Shown here in pieces: positions 37,345 to 46,040 of a stretch of 64,000 nt of DNA. The stretch covers positions 186,001 to 250,000 of the forward strand of contig NZ_JAEPWN010000005.1 of the NCBI RefSeq assembly GCF_016654005.1. Direction: 5' to 3'. Within the stretch, counting starts at the first letter, position 1, and each line of letters opens with the position of its first letter. This DNA is from Brevundimonas nasdae. GTDB taxonomy: Bacteria; Pseudomonadota; Alphaproteobacteria; Caulobacterales; Caulobacteraceae. The position numbers and the translations under genes were made by a program. The notes under the pieces were generated by a model. The model did not search any database. It was not told where the DNA came from and worked only from the letters and a program-made list of their open reading frames with translations.

Positions 37345-37581
37345 ATGATGATCGCCGAACGGCAACACCAACGTATCAAGGGGGCGCTGAAACTCCGGGG
37401 CTCCTCGCTTTCCGCTGTCGCACGGTCGCTGGACGTTGCTCCGACGACCGTGACGATCGTCAGCAAGGGCATTCGGCGATCTCGGCGTATCGAAGCTGCG
37501 ATCGCCAGCGCGCTCGGCATGACGCCGGACGCGCTTTGGCCAGATCGCTACAACGACGCTAACTCGGTGGAGGTGCGATGA
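37345..37581 (+). CDS. Ner/Nlp-like DNA-binding protein
   Basis: 78 residues from the ATG at 37345 (MMIAERQHQRIKGALKLRG). LSAVARSLDVAPTTVTIVSKGI and the C-terminal DALWPDRYN match the Ner/Nlp family (lambda-repressor-like fold, terminal WPSRY-type motif), phage Mu-type regulators. Divergent from the XRE gene. A short GC-rich hairpin (GGGGCT...AGCCCC, about 37616-37643) downstream may terminate it. Confidence 0.75.
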   Translation: MMIAERQHQRIKGALKLRGSSLSAVARSLDVAPTTVTIVSKGIRRSRRIEAAIASALGMTPDALWPDRYNDANSVEVR

Positions 37582-37722
37582 TCTGATCCGCAGAAACCAT
37601 GCATCCAAGGAAAAGGGGCTCGCGTCGCCAAACGCAGAGCCCCTGAGATCAATGTCGTTTCTAGCCGACTACTGATCTTCCCTTCGAACAGGCAGAAAGT
37701 CAACGCGCTCCTAGAGGCGGCG

Positions 37723-39354
37723 ATGAATCACGCCTACGTCGGGCTCCGGCCGATGCCTTCGAACTCCATACCGCCGCAGTCGCGGCCATACGCATCCAGG
37801 GCCTTTCAAATGATCGATCTCGTGCGCGACCTGTCGCGCCTCATCCTCACGACCGAGTTCGGCAACCGCCAGATCTCTCGCATTCTCAAATGCGCACCCA
37901 ACACAGTTCGCCGTTATCGACACCGGCTGGAAGAGCTCCAGATGTCGTGGGACCAAGTTCAATTCATTAGTGACGCGGCGCTTCTGTCCCTGATCAACGA
38001 CGGCATCAAAGGCCTCACTAAGCCGTTCGTGGTTCCGGACTGGTCCTTGGTTGAGCGAGAGCTTCGGCGTCCCGGCGTGACCGTCACACTGTTGTTTCAG
38101 GAGTACCGTTCGACCTTGCCGCCGTCGGGGAAAGTCATGCTGTCCGAACGCGAGTTCGGGCGTCGCCTTTACGCGTTCAGGAAAACCCTCTCCGCCTCCA
38201 TGCGGCAGGTCCACAAGGCGGGGGAGAAGCTCTTCGTGGACTTCAGCGGAAAGAGGATCGGCTACCAAACCGATGAGGGGCGGAAAATCCTCTGCGAAGT
38301 CTTCGTCGCCACACTGGGCGCCTCCGGCTATACCTATGTCGAGGCGGTGCGCAGTCAGACATTGCCGGATTGGACCATGGCCCATGTCCGAGCGCTGGAG
38401 TTCTTCGGCGGCACCCCAAAGATTTTCGTTCCCGACTGCCTGAAGTCCGGCGTCACGAGTTGGAGGCGGGGCGAGGTCGAGATCAATCCGACCTATGCTG
38501 AGGTTGCTGCGCACTACGGCGCCGTCGTCATTCCGGCACGGCCACGTAGACCCAAGGATAAGGCCCAGGTCGAACGCGCCGTTCTACTGGCTCAACGCTG
38601 GATTCTGGCGGCACTACGCAATCGCACCTTCCATTCGCTGGACGAGGTGAATGCCGCCATCCTACCGTTGTTGCACGCTTATAACGACCGCCGCTTCACG
38701 CGTCGCAAGGATCAGAGCCGGCGTCTGCTGTTCGACAGCGTCGAACGTGCGGAACTGCGCTCCCTGCCTTTGAACCGGTTTGAGTTTGGCGCCTGGTCCA
38801 GCATGAAGACGCCTCGGGACTATCATGTCCTGGCCGATGGCCGGGCCTATTCCGTCCCTCACACCTTGATCGGGAAATCCGTCCGCATCCGGCTCGGCGA
38901 CCGGCTGGTTCGGGTCTATCATCAGGGGCAGGAGGTCGCTGTTCATCCCCGCCGGACTGAAGGTTACGAGCCCACGACTCTGGCAGCCCACCGCCCTCGC
39001 AACCATCGCGCCTGGGCGGAGCGTGACCCCGACGACACCATGGTTTGGGCGGCCAGCATCGGGCCAGGCGTAAAATCCATGGTCGAATCCTATATCGAAG
39101 AAAATTCCAACCCCCTGATCCGACAGCAGAAGCTGGGCGCGCTCAGAGCCCTTGCGCGTGAACATGGGCATGAGCGGCTGGACAAGGCTTGCCGACGAGG
39201 ATTGCTGGTTGGCGCACGAGCCGTCAGCTCGATCCGCTCTATGCTCAAGGCCCATATGGAGGACGCCCCCATATACGAGGCGTCGTCGCAGCCCTTGGCC
39301 CTTAGTCCGCACCGGAATGTGCGCGGAGCCGTCTATTTCGGCGGTGAATCATGA
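37723..39354 (+). CDS. istA: IS21-family transposase IstA (element 2)
   Basis: 543 residues. HTH NRQISRILKCAPNTVRRYRH near residues 47-66. DDE core: first Asp in LFVDFSGKR (about 174), second in FVPDCLKSGV (about 238) and Glu in KDKAQVERAV (about 281). A C-terminal region YHVLADGRAYSVPHTLIGKSVRIRL forms the beta-barrel. Intact, and overlapping istB by 4 bp (ATGA). Confidence 0.93.
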   Translation: MNHAYVGLRPMPSNSIPPQSRPYASRAFQMIDLVRDLSRLILTTEFGNRQISRILKCAPNTVRRYRHRLEELQMSWDQVQFISDAALLSLINDGIKGLTKPFVVPDWSLVERELRRPGVTVTLLFQEYRSTLPPSGKVMLSEREFGRRLYAFRKTLSASMRQVHKAGEKLFVDFSGKRIGYQTDEGRKILCEVFVATLGASGYTYVEAVRSQTLPDWTMAHVRALEFFGGTPKIFVPDCLKSGVTSWRRGEVEINPTYAEVAAHYGAVVIPARPRRPKDKAQVERAVLLAQRWILAALRNRTFHSLDEVNAAILPLLHAYNDRRFTRRKDQSRRLLFDSVERAELRSLPLNRFEFGAWSSMKTPRDYHVLADGRAYSVPHTLIGKSVRIRLGDRLVRVYHQGQEVAVHPRRTEGYEPTTLAAHRPRNHRAWAERDPDDTMVWAASIGPGVKSMVESYIEENSNPLIRQQKLGALRALAREHGHERLDKACRRGLLVGARAVSSIRSMLKAHMEDAPIYEASSQPLALSPHRNVRGAVYFGGES

Positions 39355-40082
39355 CCAGCCAGAACAGCGACCGCCTGCATCATTTGGGCTTGAGCGGCAT
39401 GGCGACGGCGCTGGAGCGTCAGCGTGGACTCCCGACCTTCATGGGGCTGGGCTTCGACGAACGGCTAGCGACCTTGATCGATGCCGAGAGATCAGCCCGA
39501 GAGGATCGGCGTCTGAAGCGTATCCTGAAACTGGCCAGGCTCAAGGTTCAGGCCATGCCGGAAGACATCGACTTCCGCAACGGGCGGGGTCTCGACCGGA
39601 CGATGGTCGCGGATTTACTGACCTGCGATTGGGTCGAACGCGGGCGTAATGGTATCATCACTGGCCCCTGCGGCGCTGGTAAGACCTGGCTCACATGCGC
39701 CCTGGCGATGCAGGCGGCACGTAATGGTCTCCCGGTGCTCTACCATCGGATCAGCCTGTTGCTCGAAGCCATGGTCTTGGCGCACCAGGATGGATCAATC
39801 TCCAAGCTCCGAGCAACACTGGCCAAGGCCAAGCTGCTCATTCTGGACGACTTCGGCCTCGCCCGCCTCTCTCCTCGCGGCAAGCTGGATCTCCTCGAAA
39901 TCCTCGATGCCCGCGTCGGTGCCCAGTCCACCATCATCGCCGGCCAACTACCGTTCCAGGACTGGCACGACCATATCGACGAACCCGCGCTCGCAGACGC
40001 CATACTGGATCGCATCATGCATTCTTCGTTCCGATTGGAACTGACCGGAGAAAGCATGCGCAGACTCAGGTCAGGAGCCTGA
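39351..40082 (+). CDS. istB: IS21 helper ATPase IstB (element 2)
   Basis: 243 residues. Walker A GPCGAGKTWL near residues 104-113, with Cys in place of the more usual Thr/Ser, and Walker B LLILDDFGLARL near 160-171. Stimulates IstA-mediated transposition. Intact length for the family. A strong hairpin follows six bases after the stop. Confidence 0.93.
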   Translation: MTSQNSDRLHHLGLSGMATALERQRGLPTFMGLGFDERLATLIDAERSAREDRRLKRILKLARLKVQAMPEDIDFRNGRGLDRTMVADLLTCDWVERGRNGIITGPCGAGKTWLTCALAMQAARNGLPVLYHRISLLLEAMVLAHQDGSISKLRATLAKAKLLILDDFGLARLSPRGKLDLLEILDARVGAQSTIIAGQLPFQDWHDHIDEPALADAILDRIMHSSFRLELTGESMRRLRSGA

Positions 40083-40087
40083 AACCG

Positions 40088-40119
40088 ATCAGGCCGCCAG
40101 CTTACCCTAGCGGCCTGAT
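40088..40119 (+). terminator. Hairpin terminator after istB
   Basis: Perfect 10-bp arms ATCAGGCCGC (40088-40097) and GCGGCCTGAT (40110-40119) immediately after the istB stop, followed by TTGTCT. Probable transcription terminator of the IS. Confidence 0.6.
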
Positions 40120-40289
40120 TGTCTAAGATGGGCATCGCGGTGGCGCGGGCTGGTCATTTATGATGGCAGCCCGCGGGCGGCGATCTTGGCACCCGCCGCG
40201 CAGGTTCGTGGCTGGCTACAGGCAGGGCGGTCGATGCGGAGCAGTTACTGGCCGACATCTTCGATGAGCCGACGCTGAGGTTCCTGATC

Positions 40290-41228
40290 ATGCGCTCCCA
40301 TCGCTTCCACAAGGTGTACGAGCGCAAGCCCCAACTTGAAGAGGCCAAGGCGCTGTTCCTTGAGGGCCGCTATCTCGCCGCCACGCCACTCCTGCTTATG
40401 GCCTCTGACGGACTGGCCTACGACGTCGGCGGCTTCAGCGTTTTCTCCGAGCACGCCGATCTCACGGCCTTTGATTCCATCGTCGGTCACCCGACCGGCT
40501 TGCCCGCCCTGATCGGTCTCATCAGGGCGCCACGCACCAAAACGACGGGGGACCCGATCTCAATCCCCTACCGGCACGGCATCCTGCATGGTCGTGATAG
40601 CGGCTACGGGAACCGGATCGCCTGCGCCAAGGCCTGGCACCTGTTCCAGGCCTTGGTCGATTGGGCTCAAGAGAAGGCCGCCGAGCCGGACCGGATCGCG
40701 GTCCAGAAGCGCAAGGCCTCACAGTCATTTGGCGATATTATCGACGAGGCCGTATCAAGCGCGGCGCGTCGAGACGCGGAGAAAAAGGCGCTCGACGCCT
40801 GGACGGCCCGAGACCTCCCCGGCCTGCCAGATAGTCTCGAACCCGGCTCGCCAGAGGAAGCGCTTCACGACTATCTGGTCGGCTGGGGCAGCGGCAACTT
40901 CATGCTGATGTCGAGCCGATCGATCAACCTCGTCGGCAAGAGCGCCGGAAAGCTCGCCTACGAAGCCCGTCGCGACGCGCGCGGGCTTAAGCTGACGGAT
41001 TTCCGCATCCTACGGTTCGAGGACAACACCCCAAGCAGCTCGCGTGCGGAAACAATGCTCACGTTCGAAACCTCCACGGGGCGAAGGGAGATGCAGCTCT
41101 CGATCGGGGTCATGCTCGACCTCGGCAAGGACGGCATTCACCTGCGGGGCCCTCAGGCGCGCTGGCAGGTCATGGGCCACGCCCTGCATGAGGCCCGCAC
41201 GCGACTGGGCGAGGCCGGTGAATCCTGA
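40290..41228 (+). CDS. HEPN-like protein, 5' end probably removed by IS21
   Basis: 312 residues from the first Met, but the same frame is open upstream to about 40164 with gene-like codons (DAEQLLADIFDEPTLRFLI), so the true start was lost or lies before the IS end. Residues 25-60 (AKALFLEGRYLAATPLLLMASDGLAYDVGG) and IPYRHGILHGRDSGYGNR resemble abortive-infection/HEPN-type proteins; RHGILH is an R-X4-H pattern. The C-terminal half (LHDYLVGWGSGNFMLMSS... ) is alpha/beta. No neighbour on this strand. Function unknown. Confidence 0.6.
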   Translation: MRSHRFHKVYERKPQLEEAKALFLEGRYLAATPLLLMASDGLAYDVGGFSVFSEHADLTAFDSIVGHPTGLPALIGLIRAPRTKTTGDPISIPYRHGILHGRDSGYGNRIACAKAWHLFQALVDWAQEKAAEPDRIAVQKRKASQSFGDIIDEAVSSAARRDAEKKALDAWTARDLPGLPDSLEPGSPEEALHDYLVGWGSGNFMLMSSRSINLVGKSAGKLAYEARRDARGLKLTDFRILRFEDNTPSSSRAETMLTFETSTGRREMQLSIGVMLDLGKDGIHLRGPQARWQVMGHALHEARTRLGEAGES

Positions 41229-41313
41229 GAGGGACGCTTCTGTTCCAGCGGCCCGCGATGCGGTGACGCAAGATTACATGGGGAAGCGGAGGACTAGCAG
41301 GCGCATGGCGCTG

Positions 41314-42114
41314 TCAGTCCGTCGGGTCGCGGGCCCGCTGATCTTGGAGGCGATCGAACGCGTTACGGATCGCCAGAGACAGATTGATGCGCAGGCGCGT
41401 CACCGCATTGTCGCGGCCATCGAGATAGTCTCGTTCGAGGCGGCGCAGTTGGTCTGCGGCCCGCGCATCGCTAAAGACGTCGAGACTATTGAGTTCCTCA
41501 TGAACCGCGACGATCTGCGCAGTCGAGCCCCGGCCGACGATGCGGAAGTCGGGGCTCGCGGGCAGTCCGCCCGAGACGGGCGAGAAGACCTTGATCGATT
41601 CCCGGCCCTTGTGCTCCGTGGTGACGAAGCTGTGGTCCGCGATGTCGATGATGAAGTCGCCGGTAAGCGCCGTCGCAAGCTGATAGAGGCCCGACCGGTT
41701 CCGGAGCCTTTCATGGAGCCAGTAGTCCTGATCCGTATCGATCGGCGCTTCGCCCGGATGATCGACCCACGGCCGATAGCCGGACCGAGGATTGAGCGGC
41801 GCGTGAATATAGGCCCCAAGGTTCGACGGCAGCTTGCCATAGCTCGCGTCGAACTGGTCCGCGAACGCGCCGGCCAGCCGGCCGGCGACCAGGAGCTCGA
41901 GACCGCTCAGGTGAAGCGCTCCGATCAGCGCGGCATGCGCCAGCCCGACGCCGTCGTAGACCCGCGCGCCCGCCTTGCCCGAAATGCTGTCCCGCGCTCT
42001 GGGCGCGAGTCCCTGATCGTGGAGCAGCGCGAAATTGCGCGGCGTAATATCCGCCGCCAACGCCACTTCGCGCGAGGTCAGTAAGTCCTGTGTCGATCTC
42101 GAAGGGCGGCCCAT
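41314..42114 (-). CDS. MerR-like HTH protein next to SPARTA
   Basis: 266 residues from the ATG at 42114 (MGRPSRSTQDLLTSREVALAADITPRNFALLHDQGLAP). The N-terminal SREVALAADITPRNFALLHDQGL is a MerR-type winged HTH, followed by RVYDGVGLAHAALIGALHLSGLELLVAGRLAGAF as in the MerR dimer helix region. The remaining ~180 residues are an unrecognised domain. Upstream is a promoter with a long 20-21 bp spacer and a dyad in the middle, the hallmark of MerR control. Located 107 bp after the short Argonaute on the same strand. It may regulate itself or the defence operon. Confidence 0.62.
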   Translation of the reverse strand: MGRPSRSTQDLLTSREVALAADITPRNFALLHDQGLAPRARDSISGKAGARVYDGVGLAHAALIGALHLSGLELLVAGRLAGAFADQFDASYGKLPSNLGAYIHAPLNPRSGYRPWVDHPGEAPIDTDQDYWLHERLRNRSGLYQLATALTGDFIIDIADHSFVTTEHKGRESIKVFSPVSGGLPASPDFRIVGRGSTAQIVAVHEELNSLDVFSDARAADQLRRLERDYLDGRDNAVTRLRINLSLAIRNAFDRLQDQRARDPTD

Positions 42115-42136
42115 GTAAACTGTCACTCTCTAGAAG

Positions 42137-42169
42137 TTTTAACTTCCACGAAGTGGATGTTTCCGTCAA
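42137..42169 (-). promoter_or_regulatory. MerR-type promoter with long spacer and central dyad
   Basis: On the minus strand, -35 TTGACG (42169-42164) and a -10-like GTTAAA/TTAAAA (42143-42137) are 20-21 bp apart. The dyad ACTTC-n3-GAAGT (42142-42154) lies in the spacer near the -10. MerR-family activators act on just such elongated promoters. It drives the HTH gene at 42114. Confidence 0.5.
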
Positions 42170-42221
42170 GGGCTTGCTCCCATCCCACGTGCGGGGCCAG
42201 AACTGCGGCTGTGCGCAGCGT

Positions 42222-43742
42222 TCAGATGTAGTGCTTGAAGGGCAAGGGCGGCAGGTTGGCGATTGGCGCGGCGGTCAGGATTTCGCCGACGTCGTCTGCA
42301 AACCTCAAGGTCACCGGCGTGCCGTCCCCGTAGATGCAGGCGTTGAAGTTTAGCTTGGTGAGACCGAGGACGTCCTGCATGACCTGGGTCAGATCCGCGT
42401 CGCCCTTGGTCACTTCGATAGACAGCGGGTTGGGCGCTTCGCGCCCGGGATAGGTCTGGAGATCGGGCACGAAGCCGACGGTCCACAAATAGCCCTTGCG
42501 CGGGCTGACCGTCAGAGCCGTTCCCCGCAGGACAGGGCTCCGTCCCTGACGGAAGAGTTTGATCTCGCGCGTCGTCTGAATCCGTACGCCGACGAGCCGT
42601 GTGTCAGGTCCCACGGCGCTGGAAAAGCCCCGCCATTCAGCCTCGTTGAAATGCTGCTTGGCGTGAATGAAGAGCTCCTTGGGCGGGCGGCCGTGCTTGG
42701 CGATGTAGGCCTCGACCACTAGGCCGGCGATCTCCTTCGCCTTTGCCTCATCGAGGTGGAACTCGGACGTCGTCAGCGAATACCAGGGGCCCACGGCACC
42801 CTTGAACACGACGCCGTCTCCGGATCCGAGAAACATCTGGGCGCCGCAGCAGGCGTTCCCTGGCGATCCGGCGGTATCGGTCTTCTTGAAGACGAGACCG
42901 ATGTAGCAGACGTCCTCTCTGACACCCGCTAATGCCCAGGGACGCCCCCCGGCCTTGAAGAAGGCTGTGGTCGACAGGTTCCAGGCGATATTGGCGGGAT
43001 CCTGCAGCATCCGCGGCTTGCCGCCGAGCGCATTGACGCCCTCCGGATCGATCGTCGATTCCCGGACGATCTGAAGAACCACCTTCTGATCGAGCAGCCG
43101 CGCCTTGAGCTGGTTGTGGAAATCGACCTCGTACCGGTAGGGCTCGGCGGCGGCGTTGTCCTCTGCGAACATCGACGGCGCCTGCACAAAGCTCCTCGCC
43201 GTACGGGCGGAGAACCTCTGGCTGGTTCGGGTCCGTTCGGGCAAGGGAACGATCGACTTCGGCCGACAGAAACGGTGTACGTCGTCCGGTATCACGACAA
43301 ACCAGACCGCCGGAACGCTGTCCTCCTCGCGGAGGAACTTGCGAATGGCCTGGTCGAAGAGATCGACGGTCTTGTACACGCGCTCGTGGCCGTCCGGGAT
43401 CCGGACTGTGCTCGACAAGGCCGCCGCTGAAATCGAGATGGTCGCGACGGGGTTGGCGGGCCATTTGGTCTTGAAGGCTGCTTCGAAGCCCGGAAACGCA
43501 AGGTGATGCTGCTCCGCCTTGGCGGCCGGGATATATCCCGTGATCTGGGATACCCACTTCTTGTACCGCGCTATCCCTTCGTCCGTGCCGATGACGCCGA
43601 CTCTCATTTCAGCGGGTTTGGCCTCGTCGATCATGGGGCCGAAAAGGAACAGACCATCCTTAGGGTCGGGCAGCATCTGGCCGTGTCCGAACTGGAGTAG
43701 CGGCTCCGTCAGGATCTGCAGGCCCTGGATCGGCTCAGTCAT
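42222..43742 (-). CDS. Short prokaryotic Argonaute (MID-PIWI), SPARTA component
   Basis: 506 residues from the ATG at 43742 (MTEPIQGLQILTEPLL), overlapping the TIR-APAZ gene by 8 bp. Length and order match short pAgo proteins, which contain only MID and PIWI-like domains. VWFVVIPDDVHRFCRPKS and LKARLLDQKVVLQIVRE lie in the MID part. NIAWNLSTTAFFKAGGRPWAL and CYIGLVFKKTD start the PIWI part, where the first catalytic Asp of active Argonautes is replaced; GPPKEL... style HGRPPKELFIHAKQHFNEAEW continues it. No DEDX tetrad is apparent, so it should sense guide-target duplexes rather than cut. It would bind guide RNA and activate its TIR partner. Confidence 0.9.
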   Translation of the reverse strand: MTEPIQGLQILTEPLLQFGHGQMLPDPKDGLFLFGPMIDEAKPAEMRVGVIGTDEGIARYKKWVSQITGYIPAAKAEQHHLAFPGFEAAFKTKWPANPVATISISAAALSSTVRIPDGHERVYKTVDLFDQAIRKFLREEDSVPAVWFVVIPDDVHRFCRPKSIVPLPERTRTSQRFSARTARSFVQAPSMFAEDNAAAEPYRYEVDFHNQLKARLLDQKVVLQIVRESTIDPEGVNALGGKPRMLQDPANIAWNLSTTAFFKAGGRPWALAGVREDVCYIGLVFKKTDTAGSPGNACCGAQMFLGSGDGVVFKGAVGPWYSLTTSEFHLDEAKAKEIAGLVVEAYIAKHGRPPKELFIHAKQHFNEAEWRGFSSAVGPDTRLVGVRIQTTREIKLFRQGRSPVLRGTALTVSPRKGYLWTVGFVPDLQTYPGREAPNPLSIEVTKGDADLTQVMQDVLGLTKLNFNACIYGDGTPVTLRFADDVGEILTAAPIANLPPLPFKHYI

Positions 43743-45189
43743 CTGCGGACTCCGCCAGGCCCGCGATCTCGAAGGCCTCGTCCGGTTCCACAGGCGCCTC
43801 CGGAGGCGTCTCGTCCTCATCGTCCGGGACCACGGCCCGGGATTTCACGGCGGGATCGGCGCAAGAGACCGGCGATTCAAACAGGACTGGCCGCGCATCC
43901 ACGACCACCTCTGCGAAATCGCCCATCGGCAGCTTCAGACGGCCGTCCTCGTCACCGATCCAAGCCACGTAGGCAAGCATCAGGTCGCGCCATTGTCCGT
44001 TCCACCAGTTTCGGCAGAAACCGCGCCGGAGCTTGTGCATCTTCTCCACGCTGTCGAGCGGCGTCTTGCCGTCGTGCGAGAAGATGATGGCCGCCTTCAT
44101 GACGAAATGGGGCGTGTCCGTCATGACGGGCTTGGCGATGAAGCCGAGGTGCCAATAGACGCCCCGCTTCTCACTCCGGCCCACCATGGCCTTGCGCCTG
44201 CGTTTGCCGGTGTGATCGACAAAATAGGCGGTATCCTTTTCGATCACGTCCTTGGTGAAGAACCATGCGACCGAGTTGTCGGCCATCTCGAACGCGGACA
44301 ATCCCTTGGCCGCCATGGCGTTGTTCCAGGATTGCCGCAGGAGATTGACGACCATGCGCCGGGCGTCCGCGCGTTTGACGCCGGGCATCGCCGCCGGCAT
44401 CCCGGCTAACATGTCTTCCAGCGGCAAGGTGTAGCGACGCTCGATGACCTGTTCCGGCAGCGCGAGCTTCAGGTCCACTTCCGTGCCGAACGTCCCCACC
44501 AGCCTGAAGTATTTGAACCAGGGGAGACGGGTTCCGGACATGACGCCCGAGACCGCCGTCTCGGCGACGCCGAGCGAGAAAAGGGACACTTTGGGAGGCA
44601 GCGCGGCAATCGGGAGCCAGTTCGAGTACAGCTGCTCGGGCTCGATCCGGGGCATTTGATCGGCGTCGGACCGTCGGAGGCACCAGGCTGCGACGTCAGC
44701 CGGAGCGATTGCACCCTTCGGCACGCCGTCACGCTCAAGGACCTGAAAGACTCTCGCCAGGGCGGGAGCCCACCCGGCCTTGAAGTCGATGACGTTCTTG
44801 CGGGCGATATTGGCTTTGAAGTCCGAAAAGGGGACATCGTCCACCCTGACCGGCAGGAGGAAATTGGCGATCTTGTCGCTGCGCTCCACCGTGACGGCGA
44901 GGTGGATTTCGTCTTTCACGCCCTCCTTGTTCAAGGCGGCGGCGGAAACGACGAGGATGAATTTCGCCGTGTGATGGCGAATGGCGTCTTCGATGTCGTC
45001 CCAGAACAGCTCACCACCGATCAACTTGGTGACATCCGACCAGACTTCATAACCGGCGCTGGCGAGTTGAACGCCGAGCCATCGGACGAAATCGTTCTCC
45101 TCCGGATTGGCATGGCTGATGAAGACGAGGCGACGGCCGAGTCCGGCGGGCGTTTGAGGCGATGGCGAGGTCACGGATGATGGAATCAC
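43735..45189 (-). CDS. TIR-APAZ protein, SPARTA effector
   Basis: 484 residues. N-terminal TIR domain (about 18-150): RLVFISHANPEENDFVRWLG, GYEVWSDVTKLIGGELFWDDIEDAI and FILVVSAAAL, with acidic residues in the GGELFWDDIE segment suited to NAD hydrolysis. The rest is an APAZ (N/PAZ-replacing) region that pairs with the short Argonaute (YSNWLPIAALPPKVSLFSLG...RYTLPLEDMLAG). The acidic tail (DDEDETPPEAPVEPDE) is notable. In SPARTA, recognition of invader-derived guide and target makes TIR filaments deplete NAD(P) and kill the infected cell. First gene of the two-gene operon. Confidence 0.9.
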   Translation of the reverse strand: MIPSSVTSPSPQTPAGLGRRLVFISHANPEENDFVRWLGVQLASAGYEVWSDVTKLIGGELFWDDIEDAIRHHTAKFILVVSAAALNKEGVKDEIHLAVTVERSDKIANFLLPVRVDDVPFSDFKANIARKNVIDFKAGWAPALARVFQVLERDGVPKGAIAPADVAAWCLRRSDADQMPRIEPEQLYSNWLPIAALPPKVSLFSLGVAETAVSGVMSGTRLPWFKYFRLVGTFGTEVDLKLALPEQVIERRYTLPLEDMLAGMPAAMPGVKRADARRMVVNLLRQSWNNAMAAKGLSAFEMADNSVAWFFTKDVIEKDTAYFVDHTGKRRRKAMVGRSEKRGVYWHLGFIAKPVMTDTPHFVMKAAIIFSHDGKTPLDSVEKMHKLRRGFCRNWWNGQWRDLMLAYVAWIGDEDGRLKLPMGDFAEVVVDARPVLFESPVSCADPAVKSRAVVPDDEDETPPEAPVEPDEAFEIAGLAESADD

Positions 45190-45281
45190 TCAGGAACCAT
45201 AGCGTGATTTCCAAAACTCTTCCTGTTTTGTTCCGCCGCGCTGTTTGTTGATCCGTCGCACGCTTCGCCGTCGCGATCTCG

Positions 45282-46040
45282 CTAGAGGTTGTAGACGGCC
45301 TTGAGCCGCGCGACGAGTCGCCCCGCGTCAGGCGGCGTGAGTTTCAGCGCCTTCGGATCAAAGGTTTTGTCCGCCTCGACCGCTTCGACAAAGGCCCGCA
45401 GATCGGCGGCGATCCCGTCCGGGAGCGCCAGGGTCATCGTCGGCCCCAAGAGCTGAAGGAGCTTGAACACATCGTTGCGATGCTTGGTGACATTCCGGCT
45501 ATCGACCTGCTGGCCGTCCGCCCGGTCGCGCGCCAGGTTGTTGTAGGCGAACGCCTTGAAGGGAATGAGGGTCTGGACGTCGATGACAGGGACGCCGTCC
45601 ATCTCTGTCGTTCCGTCCTTGAGCAACGCGTAATAGGCGTCGTCGAGCAGCATGGCTGACAGGCTCTCGACCGTCCCGTCCAGCGGTATGGGCGTGAGGC
45701 GCGCGCCCTCCGGCACGGTGATGACATCGGGCAGCCGCGAGAACAGCTCGATCATCGCCGGATAGGTCTTGTCGGAGGGATGGGTGAACCGGAAGAAATT
45801 CCTCGCGCCGTCGCTGCGTTCGCGGGTCTGGTAGCCGCCGGCGTCGATGAAGGCCCAGAAAGATCGGACGAACTCCGGCTTCAGGGCCTCGAGACAGAGG
45901 ACCAGGTCGAGGTCCTTGGTCGGTCGGAACGGCAGACCGGCGCCGGTCATGTGAATCTCGGCCGCTGCGCCGCCGATCAATGTGTACTGGTCCTCGAAGC
46001 CCGCGAAGGCCGCCTTGAACACATCAATGCCTACGACCAT
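45282..46040 (-). CDS. Nucleotidyltransferase of a toxin-antitoxin-like pair
   Basis: 252 residues. The nucleotidyltransferase fold is shown by IGGAAAEIHM (residues 22-31) and the DLD metal pair (residues 43-45, TKDLDLVLCLEAL), with a later VIDVQTLIPFKAFAYNNLARDRADG segment like AbiEii/AbiGii-type toxins. It overlaps the upstream winged-helix gene by 10 bp and lies 92 bp upstream of the TIR-APAZ gene on the same strand. Predicted to act as toxin (type IV-like), but only motifs support this. Confidence 0.78.
   Translation of the reverse strand: MVVGIDVFKAAFAGFEDQYTLIGGAAAEIHMTGAGLPFRPTKDLDLVLCLEALKPEFVRSFWAFIDAGGYQTRERSDGARNFFRFTHPSDKTYPAMIELFSRLPDVITVPEGARLTPIPLDGTVESLSAMLLDDAYYALLKDGTTEMDGVPVIDVQTLIPFKAFAYNNLARDRADGQQVDSRNVTKHRNDVFKLLQLLGPTMTLALPDGIAADLRAFVEAVEADKTFDPKALKLTPPDAGRLVARLKAVYNL

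Larger units (their letters stand above)
37653..40220 (+). mobile_element. IS21-family element no. 2 (ends approximate)
   Basis: Carries istA and istB in plus orientation with the typical 4-bp overlap, unrelated in sequence to the element at 565-3070. I could not identify the inverted terminal repeats with confidence. The left limit is set at a TGT before istA. The right limit is set at an ACA where the truncated downstream reading frame resumes (codons GRAVDAEQLL). The element has evidently cut the gene at 40290. Confidence 0.6.

Noticed and set aside
37653..40220. Exact inverted repeats for the second IS21
   Set aside because: No convincing pair was found by eye; the limits given are approximate.
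42222..43742. Long, catalytically active prokaryotic Argonaute
   Set aside because: It has only about 506 residues, no N or PAZ domain and no DEDX tetrad, and is paired with an APAZ protein.
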